From Pseudomonadota bacterium (GTDB lineage Bacteria > Verrucomicrobiota > Verrucomicrobiia > Chthoniobacterales > UBA6821), in assembly GCA_009928265.1 (NCBI GenBank), contig RFPR01000096.1:1-7710 (forward strand): 7,710 nt of DNA, read 5' to 3'. Shown here one piece after another: positions 1-6,613 of this stretch (its first letter is position 1; every line of letters begins with the position of its first letter). Made by a program: the position numbers and the translations under genes. The notes beneath the pieces were generated by a model, which was not told where the DNA came from, searched no databases, and was given only the letters and a program-made list of their open reading frames with translations.

Positions 1-2
1 TT

Positions 3-119
3 CTGTTGCCTCGGCATCCTTGGCTTTTCGAAGGGGCTCTCTGGATCCTGGTAGCCGCGTTAATTGCCATTTGCTGGTGGAAAGGGGAGAAACCCCGTTG
101 GCGCTGGGGGAAGGATTGA
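3..119 (+). CDS. C-terminal fragment of a membrane protein (partial, 5' end outside window)
   Basis: Frame 3 is open from the left edge to a TGA at 117-119. It encodes about 38 residues ending in ICWWKGEKPRWRWGKD. The fragment has one hydrophobic helix (roughly WLFEGALWILVAALIAICWW) followed by a short tail rich in Lys, Arg and Trp. This is the usual look of a last membrane segment with a cytoplasmic, positively charged C-terminus. The stop lies 33 bp before the rseP start on the same strand, so it may belong to the same operon. In many bacteria rseP is preceded by dxr or cdsA. A soluble Dxr does not end in a membrane helix, whereas CdsA does, but too little is visible to name the family. A competing open frame at 20-211 has no membrane-like or family features and runs into rseP. 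Confidence 0.5.
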   Translation: MLPRHPWLFEGALWILVAALIAICWWKGEKPRWRWGKD

Positions 120-138
120 TTTTTACCGGGGGTCGGGC

Positions 139-142
139 AAGG
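139..142 (+). promoter_or_regulatory. Weak ribosome binding site for rseP
   Basis: AAGG lies 10 nt before the ATG at 153. It is a short match to Shine-Dalgarno but correctly spaced, and it supports this start. The encoded N-terminus is also right for the family, because the HELGH motif falls about 26 residues in, within the first membrane helix. Confidence 0.4.
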
Positions 143-152
143 TTAACGACTC

Positions 153-1604
153 ATGCTTTTGTCCATTCTCAAGGTGCTCGGGATCCTTCTGGAGGTAGTC
201 CTGCTTTTTAACCTGCTCATCGTCGTCCATGAGCTGGGTCATTTTCTTGCTGCCCGCTGGCGCGGCCTGAAGGTCGAGAAGTTCGCCATCTGGTTCGGCA
301 AGCCTCTCTGGTCCAAGACGATCGGCGGCGTGGAATACCGCCTCGGCTCCATCCCTGCCGGTGGTTTCGTCGCCATCCCCCAACTCGCTCCGATGGAGGC
401 GATCGAGGGAAAGACCGATGAAAAGGGAGAGGTTCTCCCTGCGGCACGCCCTCTCGACAAGATCATCGTCGCTATCGCCGGACCTGCCGCGAGCCTCGGA
501 CTCGCGTTCCTTTTCGCCTGCATCGTCTGGATCATCGGACGTCCCGTGAGTCAGGCCGAAACGACGAATGTGATCGGTTATGTCGTGGAGGGAGGCCCCG
601 CTGCAAAGGCTGGACTTAAGGGGGGGGACCGCATCCTTGCCGTCAACGGTCATCCCGTGACCCGCATCACCGGCATGGGACGGATGGGTGACAGCGTCGC
701 CTGGAACATCGCCGTCACCGCCGCCCCGGTCATCCCTGTCCGATTTGAGCGCAATGGGAAAGAGCAGATTGTGGAGGTGGAGCCTGTTGCCGAGGAGCGT
801 CATGGATGGAGCCGCAAACCGCTCCGCCAGATCCAGGTGATTCCGGCGATGACACCGATGGTGGCCAGAGTGTTCCCCAACAGCCCTGCTGCCGAGGCGG
901 GACTTCAACGAGGTGATCTGGTGCTGGAAGCCAATGGGACGAAGCTCCTCAGCCAGCCCGCACTCGCCGAGATTCTCTCCGCTACCAAGGGGGCTCCTGT
1001 GAACCTTGTGATCCGTCGCGGAACGAGCGAGTTCCCGGTGACGATCACCCCGCGTGTTCCGGTCGGCGAGAAGCAGCCGAGGATCGGAATCCAGTGGGAT
1101 GAGCGAGGCATCATCACCCTGATCCATCCCGACCCCTTCACTCAGATCAAGTCGAGCCTCCTGACCATGTGGGAGACGATCTCGGCCGTTACGGATCGGC
1201 ACTCCGACGTGAGCGTTCAGCAACTCAGCGGCCCAGTCGGCATCATGCGGATTTACTACCTCCTTTTCCAGAGCCCCATGGGATGGCAACTGGCTTTCTG
1301 GTTCAGCGTCGTGCTCAATGTGAATCTTGCCGTCATGAATCTCCTGCCATTCCCAGTGCTTGATGGCGGACACATCCTACTGGCCCTCATCGAGTGGCTT
1401 TGTGGTCATCCGATCCACCAAAAGACCTTGGAAGTGGTCCAGACCACCTTTGCGATGCTGCTGATCGGCACGATGCTCTACATCTCCTTCTTCGATGTCA
1501 GTGATCTCGTGGCGGGTCGCAAAAGCGCCCTTTCGCCTGCTGGTAAGGCAGTCGAGACGATGACCTTCACTCCGGCCCCAGGAGCTGCTCCGGCCAAGCC
1601 ATGA
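153..1604 (+). CDS. rseP: RseP-type site-2 intramembrane zinc metalloprotease with two PDZ domains
   Basis: This is a 483-residue inner-membrane protease of the M50B (site-2 protease) family, which cleaves substrates within or near the membrane. In E. coli the substrates are the anti-sigma factor RseA and remnant signal peptides. The zinc motif HELGH is at residues 26-30 in the first membrane helix. The third zinc ligand is in NLLPFPVLDGGH at 396-407, with Asp404 as ligand. Further hydrophobic segments lie at about 104-129, 377-399 and 428-449. Two PDZ domains lie between the helices. The first is near 140-180 (GGPAAKAGLKGGDRILAVNG) and the second near 235-300 (NSPAAEAGLQRGDLVLEANG). The length is slightly above the 450 residues of E. 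coli RseP because of a short Pro/Ala-rich C-terminal tail. The gene overlaps ispG by 4 nt, which suggests translational coupling. No anti-sigma or sigma factor gene is in the window, so its substrate here is unknown. Confidence 0.95.
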   Translation: MLLSILKVLGILLEVVLLFNLLIVVHELGHFLAARWRGLKVEKFAIWFGKPLWSKTIGGVEYRLGSIPAGGFVAIPQLAPMEAIEGKTDEKGEVLPAARPLDKIIVAIAGPAASLGLAFLFACIVWIIGRPVSQAETTNVIGYVVEGGPAAKAGLKGGDRILAVNGHPVTRITGMGRMGDSVAWNIAVTAAPVIPVRFERNGKEQIVEVEPVAEERHGWSRKPLRQIQVIPAMTPMVARVFPNSPAAEAGLQRGDLVLEANGTKLLSQPALAEILSATKGAPVNLVIRRGTSEFPVTITPRVPVGEKQPRIGIQWDERGIITLIHPDPFTQIKSSLLTMWETISAVTDRHSDVSVQQLSGPVGIMRIYYLLFQSPMGWQLAFWFSVVLNVNLAVMNLLPFPVLDGGHILLALIEWLCGHPIHQKTLEVVQTTFAMLLIGTMLYISFFDVSDLVAGRKSALSPAGKAVETMTFTPAPGAAPAKP

Positions 1605-3376
1605 CCTCATCCGTCTACGCGGCGGATCTCTTCTCCTACTCCCGCCGCCCCTCACGCGAGGTGATGGTGGGGGATCTCGGCTTCGGCGGATCCCATCCGA
1701 TCCGCGTCCAGTCGATGATCACCAGCGACACGATGGACACGGAGGCGTGCGTGCAGCAGACCCTCCGCCTGGTCGAGGTGGGATGCGAGATGGTCAGGAT
1801 CACCGCTCCCACGGTCAAGGATGCTGCGAACCTCAGAAACATCCGGGAGGAACTCAATCGACTCAGCTGTCACGTTCCCTTGGTCGCCGATATCCACTTC
1901 AAGCCCGAGGCGGCCCTCGAGGCAGCCAAATGGGTCGAGAAGGTCCGCATCAATCCCGGCAATTTCGCCGACTCCAAGAAATTTGCCTCACGCGACTATA
2001 CCGACGCTGAATATGCGGCTGAGATCGACCGGATCCGAGAGCGATTCACTCCCCTAGTAAAACTTTGCCAAGAGCGGGGGGTCGCCATGCGCATTGGTAC
2101 CAATCACGGGTCGCTCAGCGACCGGATCATGAACCGCTTCGGGGATTCGCCACTCGGCATGGTTGAGAGTGCCTTGGAGTTTGCCCGGATCGCGAGGGAT
2201 CTCGGCTACCACCGGTTTGTCTTCTCGATGAAGGCCTCTAATCCCAAGGTCATGATTACGGCCTACCGGTTGCTCGTGGCACGACTTAACGCAGAGGGGC
2301 CTGATTGGAACTACCCGATCCATCTCGGTGTGACCGAGGCGGGGGATGGCGAAGATGGACGCATCAAGAGCGCCATCGGCATCGGTTCGCTCCTCTCCGA
2401 CGGAATTGGCGACACGATCAGGGTTTCCCTCACCGAGGACAGCCAGCATGAAATTCCTGTGGCGCGTGCCCTAATCGCCCCATTTGCAAATCGTCTCTCG
2501 GAAGTCTCTCCCGTCAGCGGTGTGGAGCCTGCTTGGGATCTCTACGACTACGCTCGCCGTACCTCAGAGAGGATCGAATTCGCGGGCATCTCGGAACCTG
2601 TCACCCTAGGAGGTAGTGAGCTTGTTCGGGTAGTAGTGCCGCGGCATGTGGATGAGGCTGTGGCTCACAAGCGCACAGGTCTCGGTGACTACCAACCCGA
2701 ACTCGTTCTTGAAGATCTGCCGCTCGTGGAGGTCGATCCGCTCTCCCAAGAGGAAATGGATGCAGTGAACGCCGTGTCGGAAGCGAGACTTGTCACCGTT
2801 CGGGATGGTACTGCCCTATCACCGATTGCTGCATTCCGACTCCTTGCTTCACGGATCGATGCACGTCACCCGATCTTGTTGAAAGACACATTAGCCCCGA
2901 CCGGCGGAGGAGAGTTCATTGATCACCTACTCGGTTCGGCAACGGTTCTTGGATCCCTGCTTTGCGATGGGATTGGCGATACGGTGCTACTCCGCTCCGA
3001 GGAAGCCCCTGGCCAGTCCTTGCGCCTCGCTTACAACATCCTTCAGGCCGCTGGCGTCAGGATCTTCAAGACCGACTACGTCGCCTGTCCCTCCTGCGGT
3101 CGCACCCTTTTCAATCTCCAGGAGACCACGGCCCGCATCAAGGCCTCGACCGCCCACCTTAAGGGAGTCCGGATCGCCATCATGGGATGCATCGTCAATG
3201 GCCCCGGGGAGATGGCTGACGCCGACTTCGGCTATGTCGGCGGAGCTCCCGGCAAGGTGAACCTCTACGTCGGTAAACGAGCCGTGAAGTTCAACATTCC
3301 CGAGGACGAAGCGCTTGATCGCCTGGTCGACCTGATCAAGGAGCATGGCCGCTGGATCGAATCGGTGCATTCTTGA
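1601..3376 (+). CDS. ispG: IspG, 4-hydroxy-3-methylbut-2-enyl diphosphate synthase, long three-domain form
   Basis: This cytoplasmic 4Fe-4S enzyme of the MEP isoprenoid pathway reductively converts MEcPP to HMBPP. At 591 residues it is the long form (short forms such as E. coli have about 370), with an extra central A* domain at roughly residues 290-485. The N-terminal TIM-barrel domain shows HPIRVQSM, VPLVADIHF, EKVRINPGN, GTNHGSLSDRIMNRFGDSP and HLGVTEAGDGEDGRIKSAIG. The cluster ligands are Cys496 and Cys499 (CPSCGRTLF) and Cys530 (GCIVNGPGE). Glu537, seven residues after the last Cys, matches the conserved active-site Glu. Long-form enzymes normally start close to LFSYSRRPSREV, as this one does. 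Its ATG overlaps the rseP stop as ATGA. An AGGAG at 1580-1584 is 16 nt upstream, rather far for a ribosome binding site, so re-initiation after rseP is likely. Its last 41 bp overlap oxyR on the other strand. Confidence 0.97.
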   Translation: MTSSVYAADLFSYSRRPSREVMVGDLGFGGSHPIRVQSMITSDTMDTEACVQQTLRLVEVGCEMVRITAPTVKDAANLRNIREELNRLSCHVPLVADIHFKPEAALEAAKWVEKVRINPGNFADSKKFASRDYTDAEYAAEIDRIRERFTPLVKLCQERGVAMRIGTNHGSLSDRIMNRFGDSPLGMVESALEFARIARDLGYHRFVFSMKASNPKVMITAYRLLVARLNAEGPDWNYPIHLGVTEAGDGEDGRIKSAIGIGSLLSDGIGDTIRVSLTEDSQHEIPVARALIAPFANRLSEVSPVSGVEPAWDLYDYARRTSERIEFAGISEPVTLGGSELVRVVVPRHVDEAVAHKRTGLGDYQPELVLEDLPLVEVDPLSQEEMDAVNAVSEARLVTVRDGTALSPIAAFRLLASRIDARHPILLKDTLAPTGGGEFIDHLLGSATVLGSLLCDGIGDTVLLRSEEAPGQSLRLAYNILQAAGVRIFKTDYVACPSCGRTLFNLQETTARIKASTAHLKGVRIAIMGCIVNGPGEMADADFGYVGGAPGKVNLYVGKRAVKFNIPEDEALDRLVDLIKEHGRWIESVHS

Positions 3377-4250
3377 CCCCCGAGACGATCATTTTCAGGA
3401 ACTGGCTCGCCGCACGGCCCGGAGGGCGCTGCTTGGGCCAGACAGCGATAATTGATCGCTGTGGCTTTCCAGAGCGTAGGGAGCGGTAGGTCAACCTCGT
3501 TTTGCCTTCCGAGAAAGCCGCCATGGCAGGAATGAGGGAAATTCCCATCCCTGCAGCGATGAGTGATTGGATGGTTTCGAGTTGGGCACTGCGAAACCGG
3601 ATCTTGGGCCGGACTTCGCGACGATTGCAGAAACTCAGGACCTGATCGCCGAGGCAATGACCTTCCTTCATCAGGATTAGTTTTTCCTGTTCTAAATCGG
3701 TTGAGGAGACGGTCTTTTTGGATGCCAAGGGGTGCTTCCGAGGCAATGCCAGAAGGAGTTCCTCGTCGAGCAGGTGCTGTATTTCCAGGCCCTCGGCATC
3801 AAGCGGAGGGCTGACCAAGGCGAAATCGATGTCGTACCCTTGAAGGAGCTTGAGTAGGCGTCCTGTCGTCTCCTCCTGAACGATGATTTCCACGCCGGGA
3901 TAATCCTTTGCAAAGGCAGCCATCACATCAGGGAGAAGGTAGGGGGCTATGGTCGGGATGACGCCGATCGAGATCACTCCGGAGATTAGCTCCTTGGCAT
4001 CATGAGCCTCCCTGGTGGCGGCATCCACCTCCTCGAGGATTCGGACGGCTCGGCGCAGGAAGACCTCTCCGTGGGGGGTGAGCTTCGTCTCTCGCTTTGT
4101 CCGATCAAAGAGCCTTTCACCAAGCTCTTCCTCGAGCTTCATGATCTGCTGGCTGAGCGATGGCTGGGCGACGCGGCACTGCTCTGCCGCCCTCGAGAAG
4201 TTTCCTGAACGGGCCACCGCAACGGCATAGCGGAGTTGATGCATTTCCAT
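3336..4250 (-). CDS. oxyR: OxyR-type peroxide-sensing LysR-family transcription regulator
   Basis: This is a 304-residue LysR-family regulator, essentially the same length as E. coli OxyR (305). The N-terminal helix-turn-helix spans about residues 18-37 (NFSRAAEQCRVAQPSLSQQI), followed by the linker helix MKLEEELGERLFDRT. The effector domain runs from about 90 to 290. The decisive evidence is GHCLGDQVLSFC, which places Cys199 and Cys208 nine residues apart, the same numbers as the two peroxide-sensing cysteines of E. coli OxyR. A peroxide-driven disulfide switch is therefore expected. The gene is divergent from katG, the classical OxyR target, across 115 bp that contain a matching operator element. 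Cys25, inside the helix-turn-helix, is also found in E. coli OxyR (SCHVSQP). The 3' end overlaps the 3' end of ispG by 41 bp, convergently. An ATG two codons downstream (4244-4242) is a possible alternative start, but the cysteine numbering favours 4250. Confidence 0.93.
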   Translation of the reverse strand: MEMHQLRYAVAVARSGNFSRAAEQCRVAQPSLSQQIMKLEEELGERLFDRTKRETKLTPHGEVFLRRAVRILEEVDAATREAHDAKELISGVISIGVIPTIAPYLLPDVMAAFAKDYPGVEIIVQEETTGRLLKLLQGYDIDFALVSPPLDAEGLEIQHLLDEELLLALPRKHPLASKKTVSSTDLEQEKLILMKEGHCLGDQVLSFCNRREVRPKIRFRSAQLETIQSLIAAGMGISLIPAMAAFSEGKTRLTYRSLRSGKPQRSIIAVWPKQRPPGRAASQFLKMIVSGVKNAPIRSSGHAP

Positions 4251-4263
4251 AGGAGGATCCTAT
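4249..4263. promoter_or_regulatory. Putative OxyR binding element, ATAG-N7-CTAT
   Basis: ATAG at 4249-4252 and CTAT at 4260-4263 are separated by exactly 7 nt. This matches the half-element of the E. coli OxyR consensus, which is ATAG-N7-CTAT repeated after a further 7 nt. The element is the core of a perfect 7-bp inverted repeat, CATAGGA-GGA-TCCTATG, at 4248-4264. The second half-element expected at 4271-4285 is degenerate (AGAG then GTCT, 5 of 8 bases). The element overlaps the oxyR start codon and the proposed oxyR -10 box, so OxyR bound here would be expected to repress its own gene. It lies on the upstream side of katG, where an activator would sit. Assignment to OxyR is inference from motif and context. 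Confidence 0.55.
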
Positions 4264-4290
4264 GATATCCAGAGGAAATCAGTCTTTCAA
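4262..4290 (-). promoter_or_regulatory. Putative sigma70-like promoter for oxyR
   Basis: On the minus strand, TTGAAA (4290-4285, 5 of 6 to TTGACA) is followed after exactly 17 nt by TATCAT (4267-4262, 5 of 6 to TATAAT). Transcription would begin around 4255, leaving only a few nucleotides before the ATG at 4250, so the mRNA would be nearly leaderless. No purine-rich ribosome binding site precedes that ATG on the minus strand, which is consistent. The -10 box lies inside the OxyR-like element. The bases pairing with TTGAAA read TTTCAA on the plus strand (4285-4290) and could act as a poor -35 for katG, with GATAGA at 4308-4313 as a weak -10 after 17 nt. That second assignment is much less certain. 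Confidence 0.5.
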
Positions 4291-4351
4291 CAATGACTGA
4301 TCGCTCTGATAGATTCGCAAAGTAGCAATCACACCTCACACCAAAACCCGT

Positions 4352-4355
4352 AGGA
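4352..4355 (+). promoter_or_regulatory. Ribosome binding site of katG
   Basis: AGGA lies 10 nt upstream of the ATG at 4366. It favours this start over the second in-frame ATG at 4381 (Met6), which has no such sequence before it. Confidence 0.5.
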
Positions 4356-4365
4356 ATCTATCACC

Positions 4366-6561
4366 ATGTCGTCCGAATCCATGTGCCCGTTTCTAAACGG
4401 CAACCTGAAAACCACCGTGGCCTCCGGTGCTTCCACCAATGCCAAGTGGTGGCCCAATCAGCTGAATCTTCAGATTCTCAACCAGCACTCCCCGCTCTTT
4501 AACCCGCTCGAGAAGAGTTTCAACTACGCTGAGGAGTTCAAGAGCCTCGACCTGGAGGCTCTCAAGAAGGATCTCCATGCGCTCATGACGGATTCGCAGG
4601 AGTGGTGGCCCGCCGACTTCGGGCACTACGGACCGCTCTTCATCCGCATGGCCTGGCACAGCGCCGGTACCTACAGAATTGCGGACGGCCGTGGGGGTGG
4701 CGGTAACGGCACCCAGCGGTTCGCCCCTCTCAACAGTTGGCCCGACAACGTCAACCTCGACAAGGCCCGCCGTCTTCTCTGGCCGATCAAGCAGAAGTAC
4801 GGGCAGAAAATCTCCTGGGCCGATCTGATGATCCTCACCGGCAACGTGGCCCTCGAATCGATGGGCTTCAAGACCTTCGGTTTTGCCGGAGGGCGCGAGG
4901 ATGTCTGGGAGCCGGATGAAATCTACTGGGGCCCCGAGAAGACCTGGCTTGCCGACGAGCGCTACACCGGTGAACGAAATCTGGAGAATCCCCTCGCCGC
5001 CGTGCAGATGGGGCTCATCTACGTGAATCCCGAAGGCCCCAACGGCAAGCCCGATCCCGTGGCCGCCGCCAAGGATATTCGCGAGACCTTCGCCCGCATG
5101 GCGATGAACGATGAGGAGACGGTCGCCCTCATTGCCGGTGGTCATACTTTCGGCAAGTGCCACGGAGCCGGGCCGGCTAGTCATGTCGGTCCCGAGCCGG
5201 AGGCCGCACCCATCGAGGAGCAGGGTTTCGGCTGGATCAGCAACTTCCGCAGCGGCAAGGGTGGTGACGCGATCTCCAGCGGCCTCGAGGTCACCTGGAC
5301 GCAGACCCCTACCAAGTGGAGCAATTACTACCTTGAGAACCTCTTCAAGTATGAGTGGGAGCTGACCAAGAGCCCCGCCGGAGCCCATCAGTGGGTGGCC
5401 AAAAATGCGACGGCCGACATCCCGGATGCCGCCGATCCCTCAAAGCATCATCTCCCGACGATGCTCACCACCGACCTCTCGCTCCGATTTGACCCTGCCT
5501 ACGAGAAAATCTCGCGTCGGTTCCTTGAGAATCCTGACCAGTTCGCCGATGCCTTTGCGCGTGCCTGGTTCAAGCTCACCCACCGCGACATGGGTCCGCG
5601 TTCGCGTTACCTCGGTCCCGATGGCCCCGCGGAGGAGCTCATCTGGCAGGATCCCATCCCTGCCGTTGATCACCCGCTTATCACCGATGCCGACATCGAG
5701 AACCTCAAGAACCGGATCCTTGCTTCCGGACTCACCGTGGCGCAGTTGGTCACCACGGCCTGGGCCTCGGCCTCCACGTTCCGAGGCAGCGACAAGCGCG
5801 GCGGAGCCAATGGTGCCCGCATCCGCCTTTCCCCGCAGAAGGATTGGGAGCTCAACCAGCCTGCCGAACTCTCCAAGGTCCTGCAGGAACTCACCAAGAT
5901 TCAGCAGGAATTCAACGGTGCCCAAACCGGCGGCAAAAAGGTCTCGCTCGCGGATCTGATTGTTCTGGGCGGCGCCGCCGCCATTGAGCAGGCTGCCAAG
6001 AAAGCCGGTCACGCCGTGAAGGTTCCCTTTGCGCCCGGACGCGCGGATGCTTCCCAAGAGCAGACCGATGTCGAATCCTTCGCCGTGCTCGAGCCGATTG
6101 CCGACGGGTTCCGCAATTATCTCCGCAAGGGCCATGAGCCCTACGCCGCGGAGTTGCTCCTCGACCGCGCCAATCTGCTGACCCTCACGGCTCCGGAAGT
6201 GACCGTCCTCATCGGCGGATTGCGCGCACTGGGCACCAATTTCGGTCATACCGAGCTGGGTGTCTTCACCAAGAGGCCCGGAACGCTCACCAACGACTTC
6301 TTCGTCAATCTGCTCGATATGGGTACCAAATGGCAGCGCTCCGCCGCTAACTCCGGTATCCTCGAGGGCCGCGACCGCACAACCGGTGCGCTCAAGTGGA
6401 CCGGTACCATCGTGGATCTCGTCTTCGGATCGAACTCCCAGCTGCGGGCCCTCGCTGAAGTCTATGCCAGCAGTGATTCGCAGGGTCTCTTCGTGAAGGA
6501 ATTCGTGGCGGCTTGGAACAAGGTCATGAACCTCGATCGCTACGACCTGAGCCGGTCCTAG
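4366..6561 (+). CDS. katG: KatG, bifunctional catalase-peroxidase
   Basis: This 731-residue haem enzyme disproportionates hydrogen peroxide and also has peroxidase activity. The length is normal for bacterial KatG. The N-terminal haem domain carries the distal triad Arg94, Trp97 and His98 (RMAWHSAGTYR) and the proximal haem ligand His260 (GGHTFGKCHGAGP). The residues of the family's Met-Tyr-Trp adduct, needed for catalase activity, are Trp97, Tyr219 (LIYVNPEGPNG) and Met245 (ARMAMNDEETV). All are offset by ten from M. tuberculosis KatG numbering, so no active-site residue is missing. The C-terminal half, from about residue 430, is the duplicated peroxidase-like domain without haem (ADLIVLGGAAAIEQAAKKAG). 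No signal peptide is visible, so it is cytoplasmic. Codons are strongly biased toward C-ending forms (CTC, GCC, ATC), consistent with high expression. Divergent oxyR and the operator-like element point to peroxide induction. The ankyrin gene begins 52 bp downstream. Confidence 0.98.
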   Translation: MSSESMCPFLNGNLKTTVASGASTNAKWWPNQLNLQILNQHSPLFNPLEKSFNYAEEFKSLDLEALKKDLHALMTDSQEWWPADFGHYGPLFIRMAWHSAGTYRIADGRGGGGNGTQRFAPLNSWPDNVNLDKARRLLWPIKQKYGQKISWADLMILTGNVALESMGFKTFGFAGGREDVWEPDEIYWGPEKTWLADERYTGERNLENPLAAVQMGLIYVNPEGPNGKPDPVAAAKDIRETFARMAMNDEETVALIAGGHTFGKCHGAGPASHVGPEPEAAPIEEQGFGWISNFRSGKGGDAISSGLEVTWTQTPTKWSNYYLENLFKYEWELTKSPAGAHQWVAKNATADIPDAADPSKHHLPTMLTTDLSLRFDPAYEKISRRFLENPDQFADAFARAWFKLTHRDMGPRSRYLGPDGPAEELIWQDPIPAVDHPLITDADIENLKNRILASGLTVAQLVTTAWASASTFRGSDKRGGANGARIRLSPQKDWELNQPAELSKVLQELTKIQQEFNGAQTGGKKVSLADLIVLGGAAAIEQAAKKAGHAVKVPFAPGRADASQEQTDVESFAVLEPIADGFRNYLRKGHEPYAAELLLDRANLLTLTAPEVTVLIGGLRALGTNFGHTELGVFTKRPGTLTNDFFVNLLDMGTKWQRSAANSGILEGRDRTTGALKWTGTIVDLVFGSNSQLRALAEVYASSDSQGLFVKEFVAAWNKVMNLDRYDLSRS

Positions 6562-6577
6562 AGGCGGTTTTTCCAAG

Positions 6578-6604
6578 GCGGTTCCTGCCTACGGCGGGAA
6601 CCGC
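6578..6604 (+). terminator. Strong hairpin between katG and the ankyrin gene, without a T-tract
   Basis: GCGGTTCC (6578-6585) pairs perfectly with GGAACCGC (6597-6604). Inside these arms a T-G wobble (6586/6596) and GCC/GGC extend the stem to 12 pairs around the 3-nt loop TAC. No run of T follows on either strand, so it is not a canonical intrinsic terminator. It could be a leaky or factor-assisted terminator, or a 3' end protecting katG mRNA while reducing read-through into the ankyrin gene 9 nt downstream. AGGCGGTT occurs twice, at 6562-6569 and 6576-6583, so the first copy could form a weaker alternative 6-bp pairing with 6599-6604. Confidence 0.55.
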
Positions 6605-6613
6605 ACTTCCCTC

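Noticed and set aside
123..1373. 416-codon open frame on the minus strand opposite rseP
   Set aside because: It is antisense to a clear RseP, has no recognisable domain, and is rich in Asp/His/Arg as expected from reading G+C-rich codons backward.
3416..3439. GGCCC / GGGCC pairing as a terminator for ispG or oxyR
   Set aside because: Only 5 pairs with a 14-nt loop, no T-run, and it lies inside the oxyR coding region.
4236..4266. TTGATG ... TATGAT as a katG promoter
   Set aside because: The -10 is good but the 19-nt spacing and 4-of-6 -35 are poor, and much of it is the complement of the palindrome; kept only as an alternative.
4309..4323. Second ATAG at 4309-4312 as another OxyR site
   Set aside because: The required CTAT 7 nt downstream is absent (AAGT), and the upstream partner matches only 2 of 4 bases.
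4393..5388. 331-codon minus-strand open frame inside katG
   Set aside because: Shadow of strongly biased katG codons; composition (Gly, Leu, Val, Glu) shows no fold or motif.
5440..6576. 378-codon minus-strand open frame opposite the katG 3' half
   Set aside because: Same reason as other antisense frames over katG; no motif and no plausible start signal.
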